Assembly: GCA_013399115.1 (NCBI GenBank) | Contig: VXAA01001508.1 | Span: 261,552 to 325,551, forward strand | Reading direction: 5' to 3' | DNA length: 64,000 nucleotides | DNA from: Anseranas semipalmata | Lineage: Eukaryota; Chordata; Aves; Anseriformes; Anseranatidae | Shown here: piece after piece, positions 12,401 to 23,359 of the stretch | Layout of the letters: every line of letters begins with the position of its first letter | How positions within the stretch are numbered: the stretch's first letter is position 1 | Notes under the pieces: model-generated | The model's input: the letters and a program-made list of their open reading frames with translations, nothing else | Told to the model about the DNA's origin: nothing | Databases searched by the model: none | Made by a program: the position numbers and the translations under genes

Positions 12401-15400
12401 AAAACCTCATACTTCCCCCATCTTTTCCTATTCATCACCTATTTTTTCCCCTTCTGGCTGTAAAACACCGATTGACAAACACTGAGCATCATTTCCACAA
12501 TCTTATATCCCTTTTACTACAACGTGAGATTCCTCATTCTCAGTGACACCTACACGCAGCCGGCAGCAGAGCTTGGTGGCTTAACACCACAAAGCTACCT
12601 GGCTCATTCCTGTGGTTTTCCAAAAGGAAAAGAAGTGATGAGCCAAGACGGTCACTTCCAAGGTCATTGCCGAGGTGCTGCTCTCTCCCCTCCTTGCAAA
12701 TTGTTCACCCCCAGAACATCGGGGCGCTCCCCCTGGTTTGACTGTGGTGGCATGAAGACGACGGCCACCCTGATAAACGCCTTGGCTGGCTTCGGCGGCT
12801 CCCTGCCCCCCTTCAGCCACCAGACACACATGGGCTCTGGAAGCACAGACACTCGCACACAACATGGCACATCCAGCTCTAATTTCCATGTTCCGTGCCT
12901 CCGACTGCCTGCCCGTGCTGTCACCGCGGGGCCTCCCAACCTGGATGCGGCTCCTCCCGGGCTGCCCGGCCCTCGCCGAGCGCAGCACGAAGGTAAAGCC
13001 AGCGGCGTTTCGCACCGCGCGCTCCTGGGGCTGTCCTGGGACATCAGAGCGCGCTCTGAAGCACCCATCCACCAGCTCAAACCAGACCCGGGGTTTTGCC
13101 TCTGAGTACCAGCTGAGCTCCCTGCCTTGCACGCGGTTTGCATTTCAGCCTGACACAACCCAGGTGTTTCCTCAATACCAGGCTTGGCAGTTGCAGAATC
13201 TGCAAGTTTCTTCCTGGTTAGCGCATCCCAGAACAAGCACTGACAAGGATTTACTGGAGTTCAGCAATCATACCGGATGGCGAGAGACGTTCATAATGGA
13301 TTTGGAGGCTCAAAATAGAACTTACACCTTCTTCCTGGACTTGCAGTAACTCGGTTGCTTTACACACGCCTCTTCCTCACTTCTGCATCCTTGTGTTAAC
13401 CCTTTTTCTATCACATTCATCTCTCTCCCACGTCCTTTAAACTGCAATAGATTTTTTTTACATCCCCTTACATCATACACATCAGACGTTACTAGTGTCC
13501 TTCAGAAACGTGTGTGCATACAGCAAAACATAACTCCTCTACATTGTACCAGAAAGCTGGTCATATCCAACCTCCTATTATTTGACATGTTATAGAAACA
13601 CCGGGCACCCAGCTGGGACCCTTCATCGTGCTTAGGCTGGACAAGTGCAAAGAAAACGTTCCCAGCACTGAAGGCTCCACAGCTGAAGTTTTTAAGAGCA
13701 GGGGGAAAGACAGCACTGAGGGGACTCTCACCCCAGACTGCACAAGCCACGAATTTCACGTTCTACCTCACTTCTCTTACAGACTATGCAAGCTCAGAAA
13801 CAACCTAAGACTTGGACAAGCCAAGCAAACCCTGCCCAGCACATTTTCTTTTTCAGCTGCACTGAACAAAACGCACGTTACAGCTTTTTCAGGCTACTCA
13901 AGAGTATCATACCACAGTGACCGTTCCCTGTTCTACCATCATTAGGCTGCATGCAAGCAAGCCTGGCGGGCTTTACACACATCAGCCATGCGCTGAAGAT
14001 AATGAGTTACCACAGATTTGCCAATTTGTTTTTGGAAAGTCTGTCTGATAGAAGCTGATAGTTCTTTGACCCACTCTCTCCCCAAAAAAAGTCATTCACA
14101 CAGGACAGAATATATAAAGAACAGCAACAACAACAAAAAAGGCACCAAAATACAAACCTAGAATTTGTTCCACCATTACAAAACCAAAGCTGGTGTGGAC
14201 ATGGGAGGCAGACGCCCTGGTGCTGTGGAACAAGGGTGCCACAGAGCTGCAGACATTAACTGCACCTTCCTCCAGTGCTCATGACGGGGCTTCTGGCTTC
14301 ACCGCAGGTTCATTTACTGTGGGGACAAGCATGGAGATCATCCAGGCTTCCTTGCCTATTACACATTCCTCCCTCTCTCTTCCAAACTAATGGGGGCTTC
14401 TGCTCACTCAGCAGAAATTAGACAGGTCTGCTTTAAAAAAAAAAAAAGGCAATTAGGAACCTCTGCTTTTGCTGGGCTTCTTGTGTGCCAGGTGAGAACA
14501 ACGGTGAGCAAGCAGAAAGGTACAGCTATGGGCTACAGGAGTCTCCACGCACCCAGCTTCTACAGCAAGCAGATTTCTCACTGGGAAGTGCCAGGATTTC
14601 TTCCCTGCACAATACCTTCTCCAGGCTCATTTACCTTATGTGAGCAACAGTCTGTAGATGCGTGCGCCTGGGAGCAGGAGGAGGTGGGAGGCCCCCCGCA
14701 CACAAACCCCCACTGCAGGACTCCTGTCCCTGCCTCCTGCTCCGTGACCCCTGGGGATGCCGCAGAGCCTATCTGTTTGCTCAGGCTTTTCCTGATCAAA
14801 GTGGGAAAAGCTCTTTCCATTCTTGGAGCTGGGGAGGAAAGAACTACTAGTGCTGTCGGTGTAGCTTGCCAGTGCAATTCATCTTCGGAGTTTCTAAAGC
14901 TGCAGTTTTAAGGACACACGGGGATGTGTAATGTCGCTGGAACGACATGCTAATACAGATGTGGAGTCAGAACCGTCCAGAGAGCAGAAAGGGGAGAAGG
15001 TGGGGGAAAGGTAGCCAAGATCTCCACTCAACTTTCCATTTTAGAAATGCAGAAAACCGTGTTTCTTATTGAAGGGCACAGGGGGATAAAGATGTTCAGC
15101 AGTTTTGAGAGTTAATCAGCAATTTAAAAATAAACAGAGAAATGAAGACAATAACAACTGAATCCACAGAGAAGTACCAGCTTACTTATGAGTATTTTCA
15201 AGTCTTAATGCGTCTGTAAAAACTCTATAACCTTCTAAGTTGCTACATAAACATCACAAGTAGAATATCACTAGAAAGCTTCATTCTTATTCCAGAATTC
15301 TAATTCCATCCTTGAATTGCAAAAATATGAACCTGTCTTTAATTATGAAGGACTGTCTCTTGTTAGTGTAACAGTTGGTGCTGAATTTGTCATGAACTAA

Positions 15401-15780
15401 AAGGGATTCAACATTGGCTGAAGAAAAAAAAAAAACAAAACGCCTAAAAGGATTGTTTTAATGGTCCTACCTCATTATTTCATGATTTTAGCAGACTTCA
15501 GTTAAGCTTCCAGACAAAGGGAAGCGTCTTGGGATTTCTCCCCTATTCCCTACAGAAAGGAACTGGAAATTTTCTCACCTTGCCAAGACCTGACTTCAGA
15601 GCCTCCTGCCCCTCCTCGCATCTGCAGCCACCCCCGCTCCCCCTGCTAAAGACAGCAGACCCAGCCCTTCTGAGGGGCGAGAGGAAACCGGACGGGACAT
15701 GAAGGCTTGCAGCTCTTCATGGATAATTAAAGCTTTAGCCATGGGTGCCCCCTTGTGACTTGGTGAGTAATTAAGCACAA
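3401..15780. other. Long non-coding stretch, no gene recognised
   Basis: About 12.4 kb without any exon, RNA gene or transposon I can support. The longest open frames (3688-4125 minus; 12524-13105 plus; 12581-13236 minus; 14390-14911 plus) are mutually overlapping or carry no recognisable domain. The ones near 12.6-13.2 kb lie in a GC peak where chance frames are expected. Small features include a 13-nt A run at 14435-14447. The + strand is C- and A-rich over much of the region. Confidence 0.5.
15746..15758 (-). promoter_or_regulatory. CTCF-like motif at edge of CpG island
   Basis: Read on the minus strand the site is TCACAAGGGGGCA, one base from the CTCF core consensus CCACNAGGGGGCA. It lies about 25 bp outside the CpG island at 15781-16500, a common place for CTCF binding at vertebrate promoters. 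A 13-base match in 64 kb is expected to occur by chance now and then, so occupancy is not shown. Confidence 0.3.
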
Positions 15781-16500
15781 CCGATGGAGTCTAAGATGGC
15801 CCATCACGGCCGACACGGGCTTACTTGAGACACGCAGACGATGCGCTGGTGCTTCCCGGCGAGCGAAGCCCGAGTGCCTGTTGCTGCAGCAGGGCTGGGA
15901 GGAACGGCTGTCGGCGGCATCCCTCGGGCACGTCGAGGCCGTGGAGCAGAGGAGGCTGCCGCATGCTGGAAGGACCCTGCCACGAACAACATCACGCTGC
16001 ACATCCCGTAGCATTAAAAAATATATATCCCCCTCCTCCCCCCCAGGCACACCTGTCTCTTTCTCGAGCTGAAGCCACAGAAGTTTCGAGAAGCACCGAC
16101 GAGCTCAGCCGGCCACGAGCTCAGGCGGAGGCGCGCAGCTCCGCTGGCCTTTCCCCGGGGGCCGCGGGGAAGTCCCGGCCGCGGGGAGGGGACAAGGCGC
16201 CGGGCTGCCCGGGCCGGCATCGCCCCGCACGCAGCTCCGTGTGCCTCCGCAGAAACGGCCCCCTCTCGTCCTCCCCTTCCTTCCACACCCACCTCACGGC
16301 CACCGCTTGCCCCTGTAAAACGAGGATTTGAGCATCCTCAGACGTTGGTTTTGCTTCCAGCAGGGGAACCGGAGCGACCTGTGGTGGAGTTCCCCTCGTG
16401 CGGCCCGAGGCCGGCCTCTGCCGGGGGTGGCAGCGGCGCGAGGAAAACCCAGTGCCCGCCCCAGGCGGAGGGAGACACGGGGCGTGCTCCCGGGCCATCT
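15781..16500. promoter_or_regulatory. CpG island, best promoter candidate in the window
   Basis: A hand count gives 68 CpGs in 720 bp at about 64% GC, an observed/expected ratio near 0.9. This satisfies the usual length, GC and CpG criteria of a vertebrate CpG island. The densest part is 16081-16260. Flanks are ordinary CpG-poor sequence. Islands of this kind mark transcription start regions. On the minus strand a donor-like CAA/GTAAGC lies just inside the left edge (GT complement near 15829), and another donor-like AAG/GTGAG lies near 15578, so a minus-strand transcript with a non-coding or short coding first exon is possible. On the + strand a donor-like TTG/GTGAGTAA lies at 15763, upstream of the island. 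I recognise no protein in any frame, so the gene driven is unknown. Confidence 0.65.
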
Positions 16501-18653
16501 GGGTATGGAAGAGCCCGCAGGGCAGCCATGCAGGATGGTTGTTTATGGGGTTGTTTGTGCAGTTATCGCGTCCTCCTTTGTCTCAAAGTCCAACACAGCG
16601 ATCAATTATTCAAGTACAAGCCCCCAGCTCGGGACTGTTTTGCCCATGACGACCTCGACAGTCCCTGGGGCCTGTTGTGGCACTGCCTGTGATGTCCCCC
16701 GTGACGCACTGGTGATGGTGTGCACGAGGGCCTCCATTTCCCCTCGCATGCATCCAGCCTCACTGGACCCAGCAAGGCCCAGCAGCATCTGCATCCGGCA
16801 CATAACTTTGTTTTCCCCAAGAGAGCTTGGTGATCGCACTGCCAGTAGGCCACAGACATAGGCCTCGCACTGCGGGATGAACACTTCACAGAGCTGCTGG
16901 TGGGAGCGGCACCAGCACCCAAGGCAGCCTCCTGCCCTGGAGCACCTCAGCTCCCAGGGCCGTACCACGGCATCTCCCCAGGACCACAGGCGTGCCCACA
17001 ACCAATGGGTGGTTTGCTCATCCTTCCAGAGACAGCTACACCTGCAAGAAGCAACCCACGTGTTCATAGGAACAACCCTCTGCTTCTAAGGTTCCCCCAG
17101 GAAGGACCTGATGCCACCAGACGTCTCTCACACAGCCTACCACATACCCTCTTGTGGGTACACTTGCTAAATGTCAACATCCCTTCCTAAACTCTTCTCT
17201 GTGTACTTTAGGTTCACCCATTAGCTCTCTCTCCAGAGGGAAAGTCAAGCATCCAGCTGCTGTACGTGATTTATGTGACACGCCAGGATGAAAGCAAGCC
17301 CTGACCACCATCAGCCCCTCATGGGACAACACAAAGTCCATGCAGGATGCTCATTCAAGGTCTCTAGCGTTTTGATGCAACTAATGATGAATTTTTTCTT
17401 TTCCACTACTTGGCAGCTTATCGCCTGGGGCTACCTGGCTCTGTTTTGATATTTCTGCTGCAGAAGAAGGGGCAATACAAGCACTCCTAATTTGCTCCAC
17501 TTTCATGGCAGAGAGGGGGCAAAGTCAAATTGTTCCTCTAAATCAAACAGCAGCTACTTCAGTACTGAGCCTCAATCAATACTTTAATGGGCTTAATTTT
17601 CTAGCTTTTGATCGAAATGTCTTTAGAACAGCACATCTTCAGATATTGCTGCTGGCCTTTGAAAATAAGCAGAAAAAAACAAGATAACCTTTGTGAGACT
17701 TTGCTCCCTACAACCTATAGCTGAATCTACGCAACCTCAGTTTAGTGTCCCCTTCACCCAGACTGGTACACAAGAGCTGAATAAAACTAAATAAAAATGG
17801 TTCCTATCAATGTAAATCCAACATTTTAATCTGCTTATTATTGTTTTGGGTAGGCATGGCAGTTTCTTCATCTCAGAAAAATGAATGTTTTGTCTCTAAC
17901 AACCCTGCACAATGTGCAAATTCAAAATTTGAGATGTGAAGTCCAAGCTGAATTTAGCTGTGACCAATTGCATGAGTCAAATCATCTAGCTTTGGTACTT
18001 CAATGAAGGCAACTCTTTTCAGGGTGGCAGCTTGGGAAAATACACCAAAAATATAAAACCACCCTAAAAAAAAATAAAATTCCACTGCTAGTTGAATCCC
18101 TCAGTACAGACAAGTCAGAGAAACAGTGTTAGGAAGTTTTAGACTGCTTTTTTAATTCATTGAGTATGAACCAGACAGGCTATGCTTCAGGTCATTGCTA
18201 GAAATATTAGGATCACTGTAAAAATAACTTACAAAGATTAACTCTGTTGAATACAGAGTTTAAAGTGTAGTTCTCTGCCTCCCATCACCAAAGTTGTTGC
18301 ATGCGTACATGGTTTTAGCTGCTATAGGACTTGGCAGAACCTCACCAGGTTTCATTGCTTTGGTGCCAAAGGTATAATGAGAAGTTTGATTTGATCTTGA
18401 AACCAGTTTCCCCAATCAGCACTGCCACCATATTGGATGTTTGCTTCCCACAAACATTTGTTCAAGCAAAACTTAGTTGCATCAAACTAATACAAAGCTG
18501 AAAAGCTGCATCCCCTTCAGAAATGTGGAAATGCCAGTGGAAAAGCTTTTCTAGTGGTTTGCACCAGGTCTACAGCACAGTCAGGCTGTTCTCATAGGCA
18601 ACGCTGGGGCTGAAAGCAACGGTACGCAGGGTACTATAAAACCCCACATACTT
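16501..18653. other. Non-coding stretch, nothing recognised
   Basis: The sequence passes from the GC-rich flank of the CpG island into AT-rich single-copy DNA by about 17.3 kb. No exon, RNA gene or transposon is apparent. Open frames are short and overlapping, and those at 16328-17190 are GC-driven. Confidence 0.5.
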
Positions 18654-18703
18654 GGGGTTGGACTAGATGACCTTTAAACCCAAACCATTCTGCGATTTTA
18701 TGG
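18654..18703 (+). mobile_element. CR1 LINE, 3' terminal fragment (bird type)
   Basis: The segment reads GGGGTTGGACTAGATGACC, then a run containing AACCCAAACCATTCTGCGA, then TTTTATGG. This is the characteristic 3' end of young bird CR1 retrotransposons, which finishes in ATTCTATG-type octamer repeats rather than poly(A). About ten bases are missing between the two conserved halves and the octamers are decayed. No CR1 body can be followed upstream, so this is a severely 5'-truncated or eroded copy of about 50 bp. Orientation is +. It is one of the strongest clues that the DNA is avian. Confidence 0.85.
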
Positions 18704-21700
18704 TTTCACAGTGTGCCAGAATTTTCTGATCACTTTCACAGTTTCAGGAAAAAAAAAAAACAAACATTAATTTTGAAATGGAGACAGTAACTTTTCAAAG
18801 TGCAAATACAGGAGAAAGCTTCCTGGGTTTGCTTCAACTTTTCCTTACCCAGCCGAAAAGCACTTAGAATTGGGCAAAATTCACAAATCACTTTAGGTCA
18901 ACCAAAGGTAACAACTTTTAGCATGTAGATTATTCATCCAACAAACTTCATTGCCCAGTTCCAAAGTTACACCTCTTCCAAGTTTTTTTGCAGTACAGGT
19001 GGGCCTGCAGCTAAGAAGTGGCTGTGGTGGAGATATTCATTAGTTGCACACCAGGCTCTAGACCTGCGTTAGCAGAAGATCCTTTCCTTGTTGCTTTGGC
19101 TTCAGCATAGAGTCAATTCCTGAGTTGCAGCTGATGCCTGAAGCCCAGGCAATGTTTCTGGGCTGAAATTGGGTTTGTTTGCCTCTCTCTCCTGTTTGGT
19201 GGGGCATCAGACCCACTCAACAGTCCACACCACGGGGTCCTCTTCCATGAAGGGAGCAAACCTTGTTTTGATGTTTGCTACTATTCTCCAGAAGAGCAGC
19301 ATCAGCTCAGGAGACCGTGGTATCAAAGGGGGGGACGGGACTGTTCACACATTAACAGTTAAGTATTTTAAAGCACTTCTGGAGATGTACACCCAGATGT
19401 TCTGTTCCTCATTAAAATTAATGAAAGGTTTGGATTTGAATCCCTATGCTTCCTCAGAAACCTCAGTCATTATGGTTCAGAAGTTGTCTCTGTCATACAA
19501 AACCTCCCAGGATGATTTACAAAGTCATACACGAGTTATTTATTTATTTTTAAAGTCACAATTATTATTTAAGGCTAAATTGCATGTTGCAGGGAAAAAA
19601 AAAGAAAAAGAAAAGGCTTCAGGACACACTGATGGAACAGAGTCAATAAAAGGGACCACAGCATTTTAGGGGCTGAAACATCAATAACGTATGGACATAA
19701 AAAGCAGAGAGCTAAAGCAGCGGGGCTGAGCATGGAAGCAGACAGAGACAGCAGGGACTCTTCAGATCTGAGTGTTCAGATTTTGTTTTAACATTCACAA
19801 AGCCAAGGGAGAAGCAAAAGAATAGTGGCAGGAAGAGAGCGGCGAGTCCCCCTTATACTCAGGGACAGTGAGCTCATCTCCAGAAGTTTCTATTAACCTT
19901 GTATTTTTAACATATACAAACCCAGCCCTCTCCCCCAAGTGCTCATATTTTCATATTAATCATTTCACTGCCTCATTTGCCAAAAGCTTCTCCGTTGCAC
20001 CAAGCTTCTGCTTTCAGAGACACTGCACAGTGGAATACGAGTGAAATGAATATTAAGCAGAGTCAGGCTCCAAAGATTGCCATTACCTAATCCTGTGCCA
20101 TTACACAAATGTATTTGTTAGGAATATTCCAAGGTTTCGGGAAAAGGCTTACAAGAGCTCACAGTGTTCCTGCTGCCCACCACGAACACTGCCTTTATCC
20201 ATCGTGGAACCACACTTGCACTTCTGCATGGAAAAGACAGGGAATGACAGCGAACCTCAGAAATGTTGAGGAAAGGTTCCTTCAACCTCTGAGAAGACTG
20301 GTTTATTATGTTATTACAATTCCCTGGAAATTGCTACGTACTCATCACTAGAGCATAACATTTCATCAGAAGCCTCCGAAACATTCCTGTGCGTACATTC
20401 CAGGGGAAGTTTAAAAAAAGCCTCATATGAACAGAAGATCACAGAAAACCTATTATCTATGTACAGCGCCGGAATATTGATCTGTCAACACAGTCTTCTG
20501 GAGAGTATTGCAACCACCCGCTAAACAGATTTTTGATTAGCGATGTTGTTAAAAACGACCACAAACTTTTACAGCAAACGTTGGGCTGCCAGGCAAAGGG
20601 TCAGTCCCAAGACTCAGCCCAGCTTCACTGAATTCTTCCACTGGTTCTGGGCTGAAGTTCAAGTGAACCTTTTGATGGAGAGATGGGTTTAAGTTTAAAA
20701 TTGGCAACCCTGCCTGATTTTATCACTAGTCTCATGATGCTCGGCATATTGCTTAAAATCCCAGTTTATACAATCTTGCGCAAGAAATTCAAGTTCTGCT
20801 TACAAACCCCAAAACCTCTAGTCCATGCAAGCGTTCTGCAAACATGAGATGCGAATCCTACACACTTCAGAAGTCAGAATGAAAGGACTACACATGACGT
20901 ATTATTTAAGTCTCCTTATTTTTAGAAAACGTTTACGATTTTTTTAAACATCTGGTATTGATAGTGTGTTTCTGGAATCACAACATGAAAACTTTCTTTC
21001 AAAATTGACTTTTAACTTGTTTGCTTTGAAATTTTGGATATAATCAAGAAAAATGCAAAAGGAAAGAAAGGGAAATGAAACCACGAAGAACATTCAGATG
21101 TCTTTTAAGCCAGAGTGAACTATTTCCTCTCTAAAACAAGTTACTGCACTTATTCTGCTGTGCCTTTTGCCAGCCAAACGACTGTGAGTTAGTCAAGATA
21201 TTCCTGACTGACCTGCAGCCTCTAGAACGTGGTAGGCTGGGCAGGGCATGGGACAGGACAAAGTAAATCCATCTCCAAGTCCGAGCCAATGATCTGGTTT
21301 CAAAGCATCTGCAGACTGACTCTGAATAGTCCCAAGGATCTGCAGCAGCAACTGTACCTGCAGCCAATCTAGGAACAGTGACCACAATTTAGGCTCTAAC
21401 AGAGCTGTACCTGTGATCTTTCTGGCATCTCTACCAGCGTTTACTTTCCAATGCTGGTATTATCTTTCCCTTTTCATCCTTCACTTCTCCCCCTCCCTCC
21501 TTCCTCTCACACAGTAGCTCTTTCATCTGCTCTCAGTAGGTGCTGCTTTACCTAATTAATTGACGACTCAACAAGTGCACTTTCTAATTAAAGTAAATAA
21601 GCCCATGCTTGGAACAGTGGCTCACAGTGTTACCCAGCACTCCTTCCTCAGGAACAGGATATTATGGGCTCCACCTCCTCAGTGCCAAATTAATGCATTA

Positions 21701-21714
21701 AACTAATAGAGCAG

Positions 21715-21718
<4 letters not shown>
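18704..21718. other. AT-rich non-coding stretch
   Basis: AT-rich single-copy DNA. The 166-codon frame at 19169-19669 has low complexity in parts (Lys/Glu-rich near its end) and no recognisable domain, so I treat it as chance. The last few hundred bases may belong to the possible retrocopy that ends in the poly(A) tract at 21719, but I found no coding similarity in them. Confidence 0.45.

Positions 21719-21764
<46 letters not shown>
21719..21764 (+). repeat. Pure poly(A) tract of 46 nt, possible retrocopy tail
   Basis: An uninterrupted run of 46 A is by far the longest homopolymer in the window. An ATTAAA hexamer, a common variant polyadenylation signal, lies at 21697-21702, ending 16 nt before the run. 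That is the arrangement expected if a polyadenylated transcript was reverse-transcribed and inserted here. The alternative is an expanded A microsatellite. A convincing target-site duplication was not found; a weak match (GCCTCTTAGA after the tract versus GCCTCTAGA near 21217) could be chance. Confidence 0.6.
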
Positions 21765-21765
<1 letters not shown>

Positions 21766-23329
21766 CCTCTTAGAGCATCATTTAGGAAAACTATGCTAAA
21801 ACAAAGAGATTCCCAGCCTTGAATCTCTGAAGCCAAAGGGATCTTCTATATCTAGTGGAAGATCACAGACTTTAGGAAAAGGGGAAAAAAAAAGAATAGG
21901 TCTAGATTTCAAACCCAAACTCCCATTGGGTGCTTCCAGTGCTCGGACCGGAGATAAGTACCTGGGTTGGGAGGAGGCTGGAGGAAGAGGCAAGGGAACA
22001 GAATCACGGGAGCTTATTTCCATTGCCCCCTACGGTGCCTAAATGACTGACAGTCTGTCCCATAATAACATTTCCTATTAGGACTGCTCTCCTCCTCCAG
22101 AGTCACTTCTGCGCCATGGATCTGAGATGAAGATTCAGAAGGGCTGTCTGGAAAATTCCCATCTGTCCTCACCATCTTCCATACCTGAAATTCTATGAGG
22201 GTCTCTAGCTCTTCTATTAAGCTGATGATGATCTCCTTAACGCACACAATCTGCTTGTAACGTGCATTTAAAATCCATATGATTATTAAATTACACCACT
22301 TCCTCCCTCTGGGTTAAACTGGGGCACTTGCTGTCTCTTATGGAAGAGGTCAGACTGTGGAAGCCTTTGCAAAAGCTGTCCTCGGCTGAACGAAGCCACC
22401 CTCGCAGGGCTCCCGCAGAGCCAGGAGGGAAGAGTGGGCTCCTAGCAGAGCCCATCCTCGCATTTAGACTGCAGAGGGAACCTCAGAAGCATCACCTCGC
22501 TGCGAGAAGTCTGCATTTGTGATGTCCTATTTGGTTGGAGACACCAGGACTGGCTTGACACACACAACAGAACAGAGGCCAAATGTGTCAGACAATGTTT
22601 TGACAGGGAGGAGGAAAAAAAAAAAACAATCCTTTTTTTCCCCCCAGTGCAACTAGTTTAATGAAGCAGCAGGGGTTCTGGGGAGGTGGTTGGCATCCAA
22701 CTCAAAGGCACGCAGAGGGAACAGGGCATCAGCTGTGCCATCTGCAAGCCCAGCCTGTAAAAATCCAGACAAGAGGTAGATTCCCAAAACAAAACAAATC
22801 AACCACTGTCTTCCTCTATTGCTGAAGACTTTTCAGACAGTTTTAAGGATGAAAATAAAATTCTGAGGATCTCAGAGTATTATGTAAACGGTCAAAAGTG
22901 CTTCCAAACCAGCATTTGAATTTGTGTCTGAATTTGTTTCCACAGATGGGCTGGGAGCAGGACCATGTTAGTTTAGGCCTTACATACTTAAAGTTCATTA
23001 AGTCAAAAGAAAGCTTTGTGTCTTTCAGTAGTTTTTGGATGAGCTTACAGGTTTCAATAGCCTGGACAGGACTACAGGGAAGGACTAACACGAAAGAGGG
23101 AACAGAAGCGTATGGAGAAATGAGGAGTGTGAAAACAGGGTGACAGAACTGTATTTTGCATCAAATTATGCTCAGCTTTTTGCAAGCTCCTGGCTTTAAG
23201 CAATTAGTCCAGAAATAAGGATTTGTTTGTATTTTCACAGTCTCTCACTGTTGTGGAGACCGGACAGAAAGCCAAAAAAAATTGCGCTCTTCCCAGTGCA
23301 TTTCCTTCAGCAATAAACACCTTCTTCAT

Positions 23330-23359
23330 TTATATATATATATTAAAAAAAAAAAAAAA
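23330..23359 (+). repeat. (TA)n followed by poly(A), simple repeat
   Basis: About six TA units run directly into 15 consecutive A. This is a compound microsatellite, likely length-polymorphic. No transposon ends with it that I can identify. Confidence 0.85.

Noticed and set aside
12524..13349. Cluster of 160-193-codon frames on both strands
   Set aside because: Coincides with a GC peak where stop codons are rare. All strands and frames are open together, which is not a coding signature.
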